Assembly (NCBI GenBank): GCA_013350335.1
Contig: CM023537.1
Location: 8,857,438-8,921,437 of the forward strand
DNA from: Chimonanthus salicifolius
Lineage: Eukaryota > Streptophyta > Magnoliopsida > Laurales > Calycanthaceae
Length of the DNA: 64,000 nucleotides
Direction: 5' to 3'
Shown here: positions 33,733 to 44,619 of the stretch, one piece after another
Layout of the letters: every line of letters begins with the position of its first letter
How positions within the stretch are numbered: position 1 is the stretch's first letter
Notes under the pieces: generated by a model
What the model saw: only the letters and a program-made list of their open reading frames with translations
What the model was told of the DNA's origin: nothing
Databases searched by the model: none
Made by a program: the position numbers and the translations under genes

Positions 33733-35199
33733 TTGTTTTAGAACCAAGTTAGTGATATTTTGCTTCGACTTCACATAACCTCTCTCTCTCTCCTCTGATT
33801 TGGAAATAAATTTGGAAGTAATGTAATCATGTTAAACATATGTAAACACATTTAATTTTTTTTAAATGACCAAAATACCCTTAAATTCATCTAGATACTA
33901 ATTTCACAAAAAATGTAGAAGATATCTAACTTAAGTTCTAATCATTCTAAAATTTTCAAATAAAGAGCCCGTTGAGGCAAAGGATTCTGATCGATTTTTT
34001 ACGGTTTTATGCCTCAGAAGATTTTTTGAGAAAACCGACATGTACCTATACTGATCACAGTTGAACCATCGGTTCAATTAAAACCGACCTTTTATCAAAT
34101 CTTTTAAGTGGCTATTTATCATTTTTTAATTCATGAAAAATGAAAAGTAAGGAAAATGAGAGTCTTCTCTCTTTTTTCCATAGAGCAATTTCTCTTTATC
34201 AGCATTTTCCTATATGGGGAGATAGAAAAACTTAATAAGGAAAATATAGAGATTTTGTTTTTTGCTTGAAGAGACAACGTCTCATTCATTTTTTGAAAAA
34301 ATAAGATTTTTAATGCAAAAAATATAAATGACGGATTTTCATGGCCCGACACGAGATCAAAGTTTATAGTATGTGTTGAATAAAATGAAATTCATTTGAA
34401 GATAAATTTTCTGATAATTAAAAAAATAAAAAAAAAACCTTCAATTGGTGTTAAGTTGTTGGCCTGTTACTTCATCAATCTTACGTGAAAGTGGGATTTC
34501 TATGAATAGTAACTGCATACAGATTACGTGAGGTCACACGTGAAAATGCAAAATCCCATAAGAGAATGTAAAAGGAGAATTAGGATTTAAGAAAAGTTTC
34601 TACACTTTCTTGAGAATTTTGTCCACATTTCTCTGTCATTTATAATGTAACTTAAACTTTTCTTTGATATTATTCCTTTTACATTGACTTGATCTACGAG
34701 GAGAAGAAAAAAAGGTGACGAATCTATGAAAAGAAATAAACAGACAATGAGTTTTTGCTAAAACACGAACGAATCTTTGAAATTTCTGCGGTTGATTGCT
34801 ACTATTGACAACAATGTGTACTGTGTTTCCCACATCATAGAAACAACCAGAAATTATGAACAGTTCCACCATAATATTCAAATGCCCAATTCCAGTTTGT
34901 ATCTGAATTTGTGTTAAAAAAACTTAAAATGATTAATGGACGATGGAGATTTTTATTTTTATTTTTTCCTTTTTATGATGATGGTGTTTTGGTTTCATAA
35001 AGGACTCAATTAATCACTGGAGCATTGTGCAAGTCTCTCAGGTAACTCTAAAGGGTAACAGAGTTACCCATGACACAAGATAACTTGCAGAGTTAGGAAG
35101 GACAATAGTTAATGCTTGTCTTTTTTCTTTTCAAGCCTCTTGAAGAGTCGAACCACTTGTTTATTCACTGTCATTTCTCTTTCGAAAGTTTTGAACTCT
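33733..35199. other. MYB upstream region and intergenic sequence
   Basis: AT-rich with no gene recognised. It should include distal MYB promoter elements, but no specific site can be asserted. Confidence 0.4.
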
Positions 35200-35584
35200 C
35201 TCTTAAACCAGTTTGGTGTGGCTTAGGTATGGCCATCATATTTGCCACTATCTGGAGCATTTTGTAGGAATGTGACAAAAAGATCTTAAAAAATACTGCT
35301 AAGTCCAATGTGTCGGTTGTAAGCCGTGCTCTTGCCAAGTGTGCATCATGAGTTGCTTCTCTCAAGAAATTCGGGAATATCTCTATGTCAGATATTTGCG
35401 TGCTTGGAAAGAATGCATTGATCTTGCTTGAGCTCACAGTGAATTGTGTGTGACTAGACTACTGGCTTTTCCTGTGGGCATTCTATCTTCAGTTTTTCTT
35501 TTTGTTGCATTTTATTTTATTTCTCTTTGTTTATATGCACTTCTGGTGCCTTTTTATATTAATATAAATCATAAAAAAAAAAAA
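35200..35584 (+). mobile_element. Possible L1-type LINE 3' end fragment
   Basis: The stretch ends in ttttatattaatataaatc followed by a 12-14 base A-run, a common finish for plant L1 LINEs. Upstream, a worn frame reads VSRALAKCAS, resembling the RNase H-like tail region of such elements. Only the 3' end is present, and the assignment is tentative. Confidence 0.35.
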
Positions 35585-37451
35585 TGATCTTTTTGAGTCT
35601 TGAACAGTCATAAACTCATGTTAAATTAATACTAATAGTTATAACTTATAAGGATAGTACCCATCACAAATGATGCATATTTAATTATTGAATATAATTT
35701 TATTTTGGAATTTTAAATTTTTTCCTGATGATTGGAATCACTTTAATTGAGGGGTTGGGGCCAGGCAAAAGAAACTGACCTGTTCCACTCACATAGACAT
35801 GCATTCCACATGGAACATTTGAGCTTATGAAAATAATATAAAATTTATTTCATTAGAATAATGGCTGAAAAGGCTACAGAGTCACAGACAGTAATAGTTT
35901 TAAAGTCATTTCCATTGTATCATTATTATTAAATATTAAAACAAATATTAAAATTTTATTTATTTAACATTGACTTCTTGAATTTTATAAGACATCATAA
36001 ATTAAATTTTTGATCTTTCCCTCTAAAATTTGTAACCTTTAAACTTTACAAAATTAGATTATCTCTAGTATTTTATTTACATGTTCAAATCACCTCAACT
36101 GAGTTTTTCTCAATTTCTGATTTTTAAACTAAGGACTCATTGTTACATTTTAAATGTTGCAGGTTCAAGCTCTACGAAGTATGAACTTTAGATAGACAGT
36201 CAGTCCATAAAAATAATTTCTCAAAATCTAAATATAAAAATTAACCTTAGATTGATGGAATAAACTACTTAGATATTTATGATAATGTTATTCCTAATGC
36301 AGTCTGTTCTAACGATATCCTTTAAAGTTAATCTACTTATTCAGTAAAACATGTGAATCTCTTTACTAATTCTCCAATTTCATCTACTTAATTTTTATTA
36401 ATTAAATATTTATGTAATTTTTTTTTACCATTGATATGATTTTATAGATTTTTTTATCATATAAAATAAACTCTTTCTAATTATTAAAAAAAAAATTGTT
36501 AATTCATCGGAGTAAAGTAAAATTTGATAGACACGTTATTCAAATAAAAATCTAACCTATTCTTTTGTCCACTTATCATCATTTAAATAATGGCAAAAAA
36601 TAGGACAGCGATCCTCCCACAAGTATTTTGTGTAATCCGACACGGATTTTAATGTAGTGCCCATTTTGCCCTATGAATTGCTCAGTCGAACATTTTCCTC
36701 TAAGTTATTCGAAGGGTGAAAGCGAGCCGATTCGAAGGGCAAAACGGGCAATACGGTAAAATCTGTATTGGGTTATACAAAATGCCCGTAGGAGGATCGA
36801 TAAAATATTTTATCTAAAGATTCATATAAATTTATAAAACAAATAAATAAATAGATAAAAGACTCATCTCAACACCAGTACTGGCAAAAGTTGAGGTACA
36901 GATTTATAAGCCATTCAATTGCAGATGCTTCATTTTCACTTTTCATCCAGAGTTCTTGTTTCTCTCTTTAAGTTCTTATTTCTCTCTTTCATTATATTTT
37001 TTTTTTCTACTCACCTTTTCTTCTTTCCATGAATTGTTGTCATTTGAGCAAATGATTCCCAGAGGAACAGCAAACCTCTCAAAATAAAAGGATTTTTCAA
37101 TAGGACAAAATGGCAAAAAATTTCATGGATCTATGATTGGAAACAGACACATTGAGAAATGGATTTCTCTTTCAAGACTTTTCAAAGATAGGCCACTAGT
37201 ACAAGTTCCAATCGGAGTAGGGAGTAGGGAGCAATCCTATTAATGTTTCTTTGCTTTTATCTTAGGAATGGAGACCCACCCCAATTTCAAAGAGAAAGAA
37301 AGGGGGTAGAGAACCTCTTCCTATCAAAACCAGACAACATCTCTTCAACATCAACGGCAATTAAAGCAAAAGTATCCAAGAAAAAATAGTTGTAATGCCT
37401 TGTTTTTTTTTGCTTTTTTCTTTTTTTAAGGGTTCCTTTGCTTTGAATGAA
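35585..37451. other. AT-rich intergenic sequence
   Basis: No gene is seen. Two stretches, cccattttgccctatgaatt (about 36660) and its near inverse around 36740 (gggcaaaacgggcaatac), together with tcctcccacaagtattttgtgtaa (36612) and tacaaaatgcccgtaggagga (36775), form a worn inverted repeat of about 190 bp that may be another small MITE. Confidence 0.4.
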
Positions 37452-37797
37452 TGGTTGCGCAATCAAACGAGTCCCACATCAGTTGGTGAAAAAGAAGATC
37501 TGGGATATATATTAGACTTTGATCACTCCAAATTAGCATTTTAGGTTGAATACACAATCCTAACAAGTGATATCAAAGGCATGCTCTAAGTTACCGCATA
37601 TGGATTTAAGAGATCTCCTAACTAAATGGAATGTCATATTACGTTCTTTTTGTCAGAGAGCCTGAATTCGAGAGGGGATTGTAAAGCAGCCAAACAAGTC
37701 CCACGTCACTTGGTGAAGAGGATGATTTGAGATATATATTGGATTTGAGTCATTCATCTAATAGACTATTATTTTGGGTTGGATACCCTTCCTATCA
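37452..37797 (+). mobile_element. TRIM-like element, second copy
   Basis: LTR1 (about 37452-37565) and LTR2 (37680-37797) both carry caa(a)c-agtcccac-tc, ttggtgaa and gatatatatt-ga-ttt blocks. A primer-binding-like site, tgatatcaaaggc (37568), follows LTR1. A purine tract, gagaggggatt (37670-37680), precedes LTR2. TGAAT occurs at both outer edges (37448-37452 and 37798-37802), a plausible 5-bp target duplication. It is the same family as 32707-33055 but more diverged. Confidence 0.75.
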
Positions 37798-38137
37798 TGA
37801 ATTACTCATCCATCATTCAAAAAAATAATATTGAATAAAACCAGAGCGTAAAAAGTCTCTTCAATTGCCAATCACCAAACACATGCTCTGATTGATCAGT
37901 CTTTTATGTGTACAAATGTACAATGTAGATAGGAGAAGAATGCGTGGAACTAAATCAGAAGATCGACTGCACCAATAGGAACTCCAGGGTAAGGATCAAA
38001 TAAATTTACATGGTAAATATTAATATGTTTCATAATAAATTAAATATTTTTTTTATAATAGTTTCTTTCTTTAACTACTTTTAAATAGACGTACATACAT
38101 TTATTAATAATTGAGAATTTTCTCTCATTCTATATTT

Positions 38138-38669
38138 TAGGGGTGAAACTTGGGTTGGGTTTTGGCCCGACCCGACTGACCCGACCCGAAAATAGTGTGG
38201 GCTGGGTTATAGAACTTGTAAACTCGGGTCGGGTTGGGTTAGGAAAAAAAAAAAATCCGACTGAAATTCGGGCTCGGGTTGGGCTGAAGAATTTAAACTT
38301 CAACTTGACCCGACTCGACCCGACCCGACCCGAAGAAACCCGACCCGGAAAAATCCGACCCGAATTCATAACTTAAATAAAATCCTACACCACTTCCACT
38401 TCCGTTTCTCCTCTTTTGAAAACCGATATCCACCTCTTCCGCTTCCTCTTCCTCTCTTCCCCTCTTTAAAAAATCGGGCTAAATCGGGCTAACGGGTCGG
38501 GTCGGGTCGGGTCAACTCTCGGGTTGAGAGTATTAGCAATTCGGGTCGGGTTGGGTTGACATACTCGGGTTTGCAATTCGGGTCGGGTCGGGTCGGGTTC
38601 AAATTTTTTTGACATGGGTTAGGGCTGGGTTTATCAAATCCAGCCCGCCCGACCCGAGTTTCAGCCCTA
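38138..38669. mobile_element. hAT-like non-autonomous element with GGGTCGGG arms and perfect 8-bp target duplication
   Basis: The element starts TAGGGGTGAAACTTGGGTTG and ends CGAGTTTCAGCCCTA, which is the inverted complement with few changes. CTATATTT stands at both edges (38130-38137 and 38670-38677). Inside, left and right parts are built from GGGTCGGGTTGGGTT and CCCGACCCGA strings that can fold on each other. The total is 532 bp with no transposase. Termini and duplication length fit the hAT superfamily. Confidence 0.88.
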
Positions 38670-38677
38670 CTATATTT

Positions 38678-40149
38678 GTACAGATCTTTGCCTGACAATG
38701 GTCGTATTTGACGTCAGACATGAACATGGAAAATGAGTTGGAGGCTTTGGTCCTGGGCCTCTGCATATTTGTCTCTCTCTTGTGAGTCTAATATGATTTA
38801 AGTGTGCATTTGGTAATACAATATATTATAAAATTGAATGTCTATTCATTCAAAATATTTGAAGCATTGTTGACTGCGAGAGGATAGAAAGATTTTTTAG
38901 ATTTTTCAATGGATTCATTTTTCCCATACCCATCTACTCCCGTGATAGCATCCATACTAAATTTGACATCAATTTAACATTGATAGGTGATCTAAGCTCA
39001 CGTAGAAGAATGGATTTGAAAGACCTTTGTTTGGGATATAGTGTCTATAAAATTTCATCTTGATTAGATTAATCGACATTAGATTAATGGACTTTAAAGT
39101 CAAATTAGATACGAATGCAATATACCAAGCATGTGAGTGTGAGGAGAGAATTAGATCTATTAGGTCTACTATGAGCCATACAAACCAAAGTCTACATGAA
39201 AGGATCAGTGAGAATTGTATTTAGGAAATTCAATTCAGAGTTATTAGATGAGTGTGAGAAGAGGAAAGGATGTTAGTGTGGCCCACCTAGCCCCCATTTG
39301 GGCAAAAGATTTTTTTTCTTCGAAAATTATTATTTACACATGGTAAAGATCTCAAACAAATTGGTGCAAACAACTTGATCGTCCCATATAAGCTCACATG
39401 GAGAGAGGGGTTTGAAAGCCTTGACTTACGCACAATGTCTATAAAATTTATCTTGATTAAATAGGTTCTCAAAATTTCACATTTTCTTAATAGTGGAAAT
39501 TCATCAGTCGAATCCCTGAGTCAGAGTGCATGCCAGTTGAGTTATCTCGTACAAAGTATTTTTGAAATACATTTAAAAAAATAAAATCTGATAACTTTTT
39601 ATTCTTCTAAAACTTGTGATTAAAAGTTTCAATGTTAGTAATTAAACATTCATATCAATTTCTTGTTAATTGATTCACAACTGATAATTTATCAGACTGA
39701 TTTAGGTTGCAGCGGACCATCAGAATTGATTTGAAGTAGACTGCAGACCATCAAATTTAATTTTAATGATACTGCTTTAATGTGAGAGTTTGTTGATTAG
39801 AATGCTATGAGATGTAAGATGCGGTCCCATATGGATCAAATGATTGTAATTTATGAATGTCACCATTTATCTGTCCAAAAATAGATGATTACGGTGGGCC
39901 TTCATTTTAGGGCCCAATTTAATTTTAGTCGGGCCCAACTTTTGCATTTTTTGGGCCTGTCTTGACTCAAAAACCCAAGTCAAATTTGAAGACATATGAT
40001 ACTTAATATATATATATATATATATATAGTTAATAGAACTTGAAACTTAAAAATTGATTTTGTTAATTTATTTGTTTTAACTTATATGATAATAATTTTG
40101 AAACTGATAGATTTAATAAAACTAGTAGAATTAATTTACCTTGACTGAA
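38678..40149. other. Intergenic sequence, no gene seen
   Basis: AT-rich sequence with an AT microsatellite at 40006-40028. A GGGCCCAA-rich patch near 39900-39970 may be a worn repeat. Confidence 0.4.
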
Positions 40150-40545
40150 TACATTTAAACATGGATCAAGTCATTAAGATCTTTCATCAATATATTTAAT
40201 AGTGGATCAAGTCATTAAGATCACCCATCAACATATCTGACAGAAGATTAAGTCATCAAGACCCTACTAGACATATCCAGTTGTGAATGAAGCCATCAAG
40301 GTCCAATGAAAGCATTTTTTTTTTTTTTTTTGGATTTACGTGTGGGAAACACAGACACAATCCTACTGAAAGTATATTTGATAGTGGATTAGCACATCAA
40401 GGCCTTCAACCCATATATCTAATGGTAAATAAGGTCATTAAAACCCTATCGGACGTATCCGTATATCAAATCAACAAGACCCTATTGGACATCTTCAACA
40501 GTAGTCAAGTCTTCAAGATCCATCCAGACATATTTAGTAGGCTAC
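40150..40545. repeat. Degenerate tandem repeat, unit about 45-50 bp, interrupted by a SINE tail
   Basis: Units of the form GTGGATCAAGTCATTAAGATC...CATCAACATAT recur about eight times with changes (starts near 40150, 40203, 40250, 40289, 40385, 40427, 40467, 40506). A T-run followed by GGATTTACGTGTGGGAAAC (40313-40353), the 3' part of the SINE family seen at 43665, 60363 and 63168, interrupts the array. TGAAAG flanks it on both sides. Confidence 0.7.
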
Positions 40546-40808
40546 TCCCCTTCCCCAACAATAACCAAAAAAAAAAAAAAAGTAGTAGGTCCAGCCTACT
40601 TGGGCTGGATTCAGCTGATTATGTAGACTGTACATGGCTTAAAGAATTCATGCCGGATAGTTTGGCCTTTTCGTGTTTCCTGCAGACTCATTGGACCTAA
40701 GCCTGGGTCTTTTGCTTGTAGTTGGAGCCAGGCCCAGGCCCTAGTGATTGCAATTTGGTCTAGACAAGCCTCACAGCTTGGTCCAGCCACACCCTAGAAG
40801 TGAGGTAA

Positions 40809-41145
40809 TGTAGAAAGTTGTATGCCTCCCATCTTGTGGGTGTAGATTCTATGCTTGGTCACTCCACCTATCAGGTTAGTCCTTTTGGGCTGGAAATCTA
40901 GTCCCAACAAGTGGTATCAAAGCTAGGTCCCCAAGCTACACTATGTGGATTCAGGGATTCCCTAGCCGAACGGGATGGTTGGGGACGTTCTATCCGCTGG
41001 AGAGCTTCATTCAAAGGGGGGATTGTTGGAATGTGAACGAGAGTCCCACATTGGTTGTGAGGGAGGAAAAACTAAGGACTATATATGGGACTCAATCACT
41101 CCACCTATCATGCTAGTCTTTTGGGCTGGAAGCCCAGTCCCAACA
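40809..41145 (+). mobile_element. TRIM-like element, third copy
   Basis: LTR2 (41024-41145) runs TGTTGGAATG to CCCAACA. LTR1 shares its right half with it (tcactccacctatca, cttttgggctgga, agtcccaaca, ending 40909), while its left part is worn, so the start near 40809 is approximate. The primer-binding site TGGTATCAAAGC lies at 40912-40923. The purine tract caaaggggggatt (41012-41023) precedes LTR2. It lies about 330 bp from the stop codon of the DREB-like gene. Confidence 0.75.
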
Positions 41146-41470
41146 AGATAAGATCCATCCTAACTATATGTTTAGAAGAGTAAATACGTGGGTAAGAAGA
41201 ATTAAAATCTCTCATTTAATCATAGTATTATATGAATCTACCAGAAGCATGAAGCTAATTTCAGAGGCCCCATGTATCAGAAGGAAAACTTGATGCAGAA
41301 AGAAACCAAAACCTCTGTAACTTCCTAATTCAACAAGTGAGCTCAGTCTTACTGCATGAATCTACCTACCATCTGCAAATGCAAAAGAAATTTCAGCATA
41401 AAGCTGAGTAACTTCTACTGATACTATCCTGGCTAATACTTGCTCTGCTCCACCGAAAATGGCTTACATG

Positions 41471-42313
41471 TTAGAGATCCCAAATAGAGGCAGGGAAACT
41501 CCATTCATGTATGTCATCAACTTGTAGGCTGTCATCCATTGCTCCTGGATGATCCTCCAGGCCCTGCATCTCCAGCAATGCATCCCAATTGAAGGTTTGC
41601 TGACTGATATCTTCGACCACTGCTGTTGGCTCATTCTCATGTGAAGATTCTGGGATCGATACGTCGCTTCTAATCGACTCATTCTCGTCTTTCAGTATGC
41701 CTAATTGCTGAAGAAATTCTGTCAGATCGATCTGAGGCTTCTCTTGGTGATCCACTGCAAGCTTGTCAGGGTGAGAATTCATGTTTTCAACTTCACTAAC
41801 TGGATTTTCTAGTTGGTTTTTAGCATCCATGTCTGAAAATGTAGAGTTGAAGCCCAGTGACAAAGTGGAGGACTGATTGAGGTCACCGTTGTTCTTCAGC
41901 TCCTGGAGCTTCTGGTGAATGACATGAACATTGTGTTGGGCATTTAAATTAAGCAATCCACAAGATGGAAACATTGAAATGAAGTTTCTGGATGGAAACC
42001 ATGTGAATTTTTGAGATGTATTTGGAGAAGGAGAATCGACACTTGAACGCAGGTGGGGAAGGTTTAGATAGGCCTCAGGCCCATACAACCTTCTTGCAGC
42101 TTCATCATAGGCCATGGCTGCTTCTTCAGCAGTGGCAAAAGAACCCAACCAGAGCCTTGTTCTCTTCTTGGGTTCTCTTATTTCAGCCACCCATTTGCCC
42201 CATGTTCTCTGCCTGACTCCTCTGTATTCACATGAAGCGTTTTGGGGGCCTCCTTTTCCTCTTGTTGGACCTTTCTTCCAGGGCTTGAGTGGAGACTTTT
42301 TGGTGTTATCCAT
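41471..42313 (-). CDS. DREB2F-like AP2/ERF transcription factor
   Basis: Single exon, 280 residues from the chosen start [10 protein letters not shown] at 42313; the frame stays open to an ATG at 42484, but those 57 codons have no family match and look like leader. The AP2 DNA-binding domain spans about residues 30-87 ([45 protein letters not shown]), with the Val and Glu typical of DREB proteins that bind DRE/CRT (ACCGAC). A basic [16 protein letters not shown] stretch just before it is the DREB2 (A-2) signature. The downstream [36 protein letters not shown] (about 196-211), FNWDALLEM (about 241-249) and the terminal SFPASIWDL match DREB2F specifically rather than DREB2A. The acidic C-terminal parts are likely activation motifs. 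The family works in drought, heat and developmental responses. The gene is intact. Confidence 0.93.
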   Translation of the reverse strand: MDNTKKSPLKPWKKGPTRGKGGPQNASCEYRGVRQRTWGKWVAEIREPKKRTRLWLGSFATAEEAAMAYDEAARRLYGPEAYLNLPHLRSSVDSPSPNTSQKFTWFPSRNFISMFPSCGLLNLNAQHNVHVIHQKLQELKNNGDLNQSSTLSLGFNSTFSDMDAKNQLENPVSEVENMNSHPDKLAVDHQEKPQIDLTEFLQQLGILKDENESIRSDVSIPESSHENEPTAVVEDISQQTFNWDALLEMQGLEDHPGAMDDSLQVDDIHEWSFPASIWDL

Positions 42314-43664
42314 GTGGGTTTTGCAGGAGAAGGTTGGAAGAAAAGGAACAGAGTTTTCTTGGTTGTGTGGAGATGATGTGAGAAGAGTGGAGAGGAAGGC
42401 GCGGGATATGTAGTGAGTGAGAGTGCAGTTTGGTTTAAATGTGGTCACGCTTTGATTTTTGAAGCTCATGTGACCGTTGGCCATTGGAGATAGCTTTCAA
42501 ATCCATAGATATATTTGGGTTCGGCTTTTTCATTTTCCCTTCTTTTTTTCTCCTTCTGCAACTCTCTAAATTGGGTCTCTTCCAATTGCTTTCCAAAACC
42601 CCAACAAAGCCCAGCATAGCTTGTTGAATTTTTTACTGCCCATTTGTAATTCGAAGTGGGACCCTTGAGGCAGCAAACGAGTTTGGTTTATTGGGCTTTG
42701 GGACCGAAACGTCTCCCAAACGAGTCCAGGCCCAAAACTGATTCAAATGGGCTTGGAATCTAGTACAAATGGGTCCAGTAGATTGTGTTTGAGGTGCCCT
42801 CTTCCCTCCATCAATTCTTTGATCAATTTGAGTTGAAATCTTATCAATGAAAGGCACATGGGCCCCATTCTCATCTAATGGGCCTTCCTCGATTTTGTCT
42901 GATTGGGTCTCGAGCAGATCATCGTTGGGTTCGTCGGATCCGATCCCGTATCAGTTGTCATCTAACAATTCATTCAGTTTCAATTGAGCCTCTCTTGATT
43001 GCATTTTATTCATTTAAAAAAAAAAACTGAGATGCATCTGACTGATAGAATACACGCCAAACAATTTTTAACTTGTGTTCGAAATACAATTAAAAATTAG
43101 AGGCCTAAAAAATCTTTTTTCTTTCTTTCTTTCTATCTTTTCTATTAGAGACTCGGAGCATCATCATAGTACTGTGTCTTCTAAAATAGTTAATGCTCAA
43201 GTATTGTTAATATCCTCCTTCTATGTAGCCACTGAATTGCTTATTTTGAATATTTGTCATAAATGTTGTTGAAACTTTTAAATAAATAAATAAGTTAGAT
43301 ACTCTAGTTTTTATGATAAGGAAAATAATATCTCTTGTTTTTTTTTATAATTGCCATTTCTTTTATCAAGAAATATGATGTTCAAATCACATCTCAAAAA
43401 GAAATATGGAGCACCCTGTGTTTTTTTTTTAATAACATCAGACACGGTCTCATGATAAATTGAATTTCTTTCTCATTTAACCCTTTCAATTAAATGTGAC
43501 TACCACTTTATAACGAAAAGTAAAAGAAAATTTGAAAAAAAAAATCAATATATTGCGAGACATTACATGGTGTGAGGAAAAAGACCATGCGCCCAATCAA
43601 TTTCGTATCTTAAAATATCATAGAAACAGTATTATATCGTTATAAAATCAATATATATCGAATT
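42314..43664. other. DREB-like gene upstream region
   Basis: The first 170 bp upstream are open in the gene's frame and are probably 5' UTR. Beyond lies AT-rich intergenic DNA with pyrimidine runs. No gene is supported. Confidence 0.4.
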
Positions 43665-43795
43665 TTTTTTTTTTTGAATTTACGTGTGGGAAACTGTGGG
43701 ATACCCAATGAAAAACCCTACGAGTGGACCCCTACCTCTAAAGCACACCAAGGTTAGGCCATGGGGGCTCGAACTCGTGACACACTATGAATTGC
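43665..43795 (-). mobile_element. tRNA-derived SINE, partial
   Basis: It reads on the minus strand. A B-box-like gagttcgagcc (about 43770) is followed by ggcctaaccttggtgtgc, then gggtatcccacagtttcccac, and an A-rich tail opposite the T-run at 43665-43676. It shares this body with the copies at 60363 and 63168. The 5' A-box part appears to be missing. Confidence 0.6.
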
Positions 43796-44619
43796 ATTTC
43801 TTATATATTTCCTAAATCAATGGATGCAAGATTTTTATTGATATATCATATAATGCTTAATAATATATTGCAGGGTCAATATTCATAAATTTAAAAGTTT
43901 TGAGGATGAAATGAGTGGAGCGTTTGGGAGTGTGAAGTGGTTGATGGGGAGTGGGAGCAGCAGAAGAACAGAAGGGAATGAATAGTCGAATACAGGTACC
44001 GTGACTTGCACATTCAAAGTAGTCAAAATTTTAATTAAAATTGTGTAAAGGAATTTAAGAAACCCACCTCTCATACATTTTTCATTTTCACGGGACCTTC
44101 CTACTCATATCACATGTCTTTTTACCCTTTTTCACATGTTTTTCTGCCATACTCAACCTGATGCTCGAGACACCCTTCACCTTTATTTCATGCCTCTCTC
44201 CTTCTCCTGCAAACTCAAGAGACTTGAAAACAGGTTGGGTTAGATTAGGTCGAGTCAGATTTTAATCGAGTCTTATTCAGTTTGTGTATTTTAGGTCTTG
44301 AAAAATAGAATAAGTTGATTTAGATTTACTTTAAGTTTGGATCGAGTTACCTAATTACTTCCCTAAAGATACTTTTATAATATCACACAAACCAACTACC
44401 ATTGGATGTGTTGCATATAGATCGTATGTTAAAAATGTGATTGATATGTTGTATATCAGCCGCAACATTGCAGAAGAATAAAGTCAAAATTCATTTGGCG
44501 GTCACATAAACTGCTTCTTTTATATATAAATATATTAAAGGGATACATGGTTTGGATGTCATACACCTCTTTCTATCTCATCTTCATACTGGAAAACTAT
44601 TTTAAATTACTGCATACTG
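43796..44619. other. Intergenic sequence, reductase 3' flank
   Basis: No gene is seen. A short GGTTGGGTTAGATTAGGTCGAG patch near 44234 is a worn relative of the GGGTCGGG elements. Confidence 0.4.

Noticed and set aside
38130..38698. Telomere-like GGGTCGGGTTGGGTT repeats suggesting an internal telomeric tract
   Set aside because: The plant telomere unit is TTTAGGG. These runs lie inside an element with inverted ends and an 8-bp target duplication.
42314..42484. Upstream ATG giving a 337-residue DREB-like protein
   Set aside because: The extra 57 residues have no similarity to the family and [15 protein letters not shown] is the usual type of start, so I treat it as leader. This is not fully excluded.
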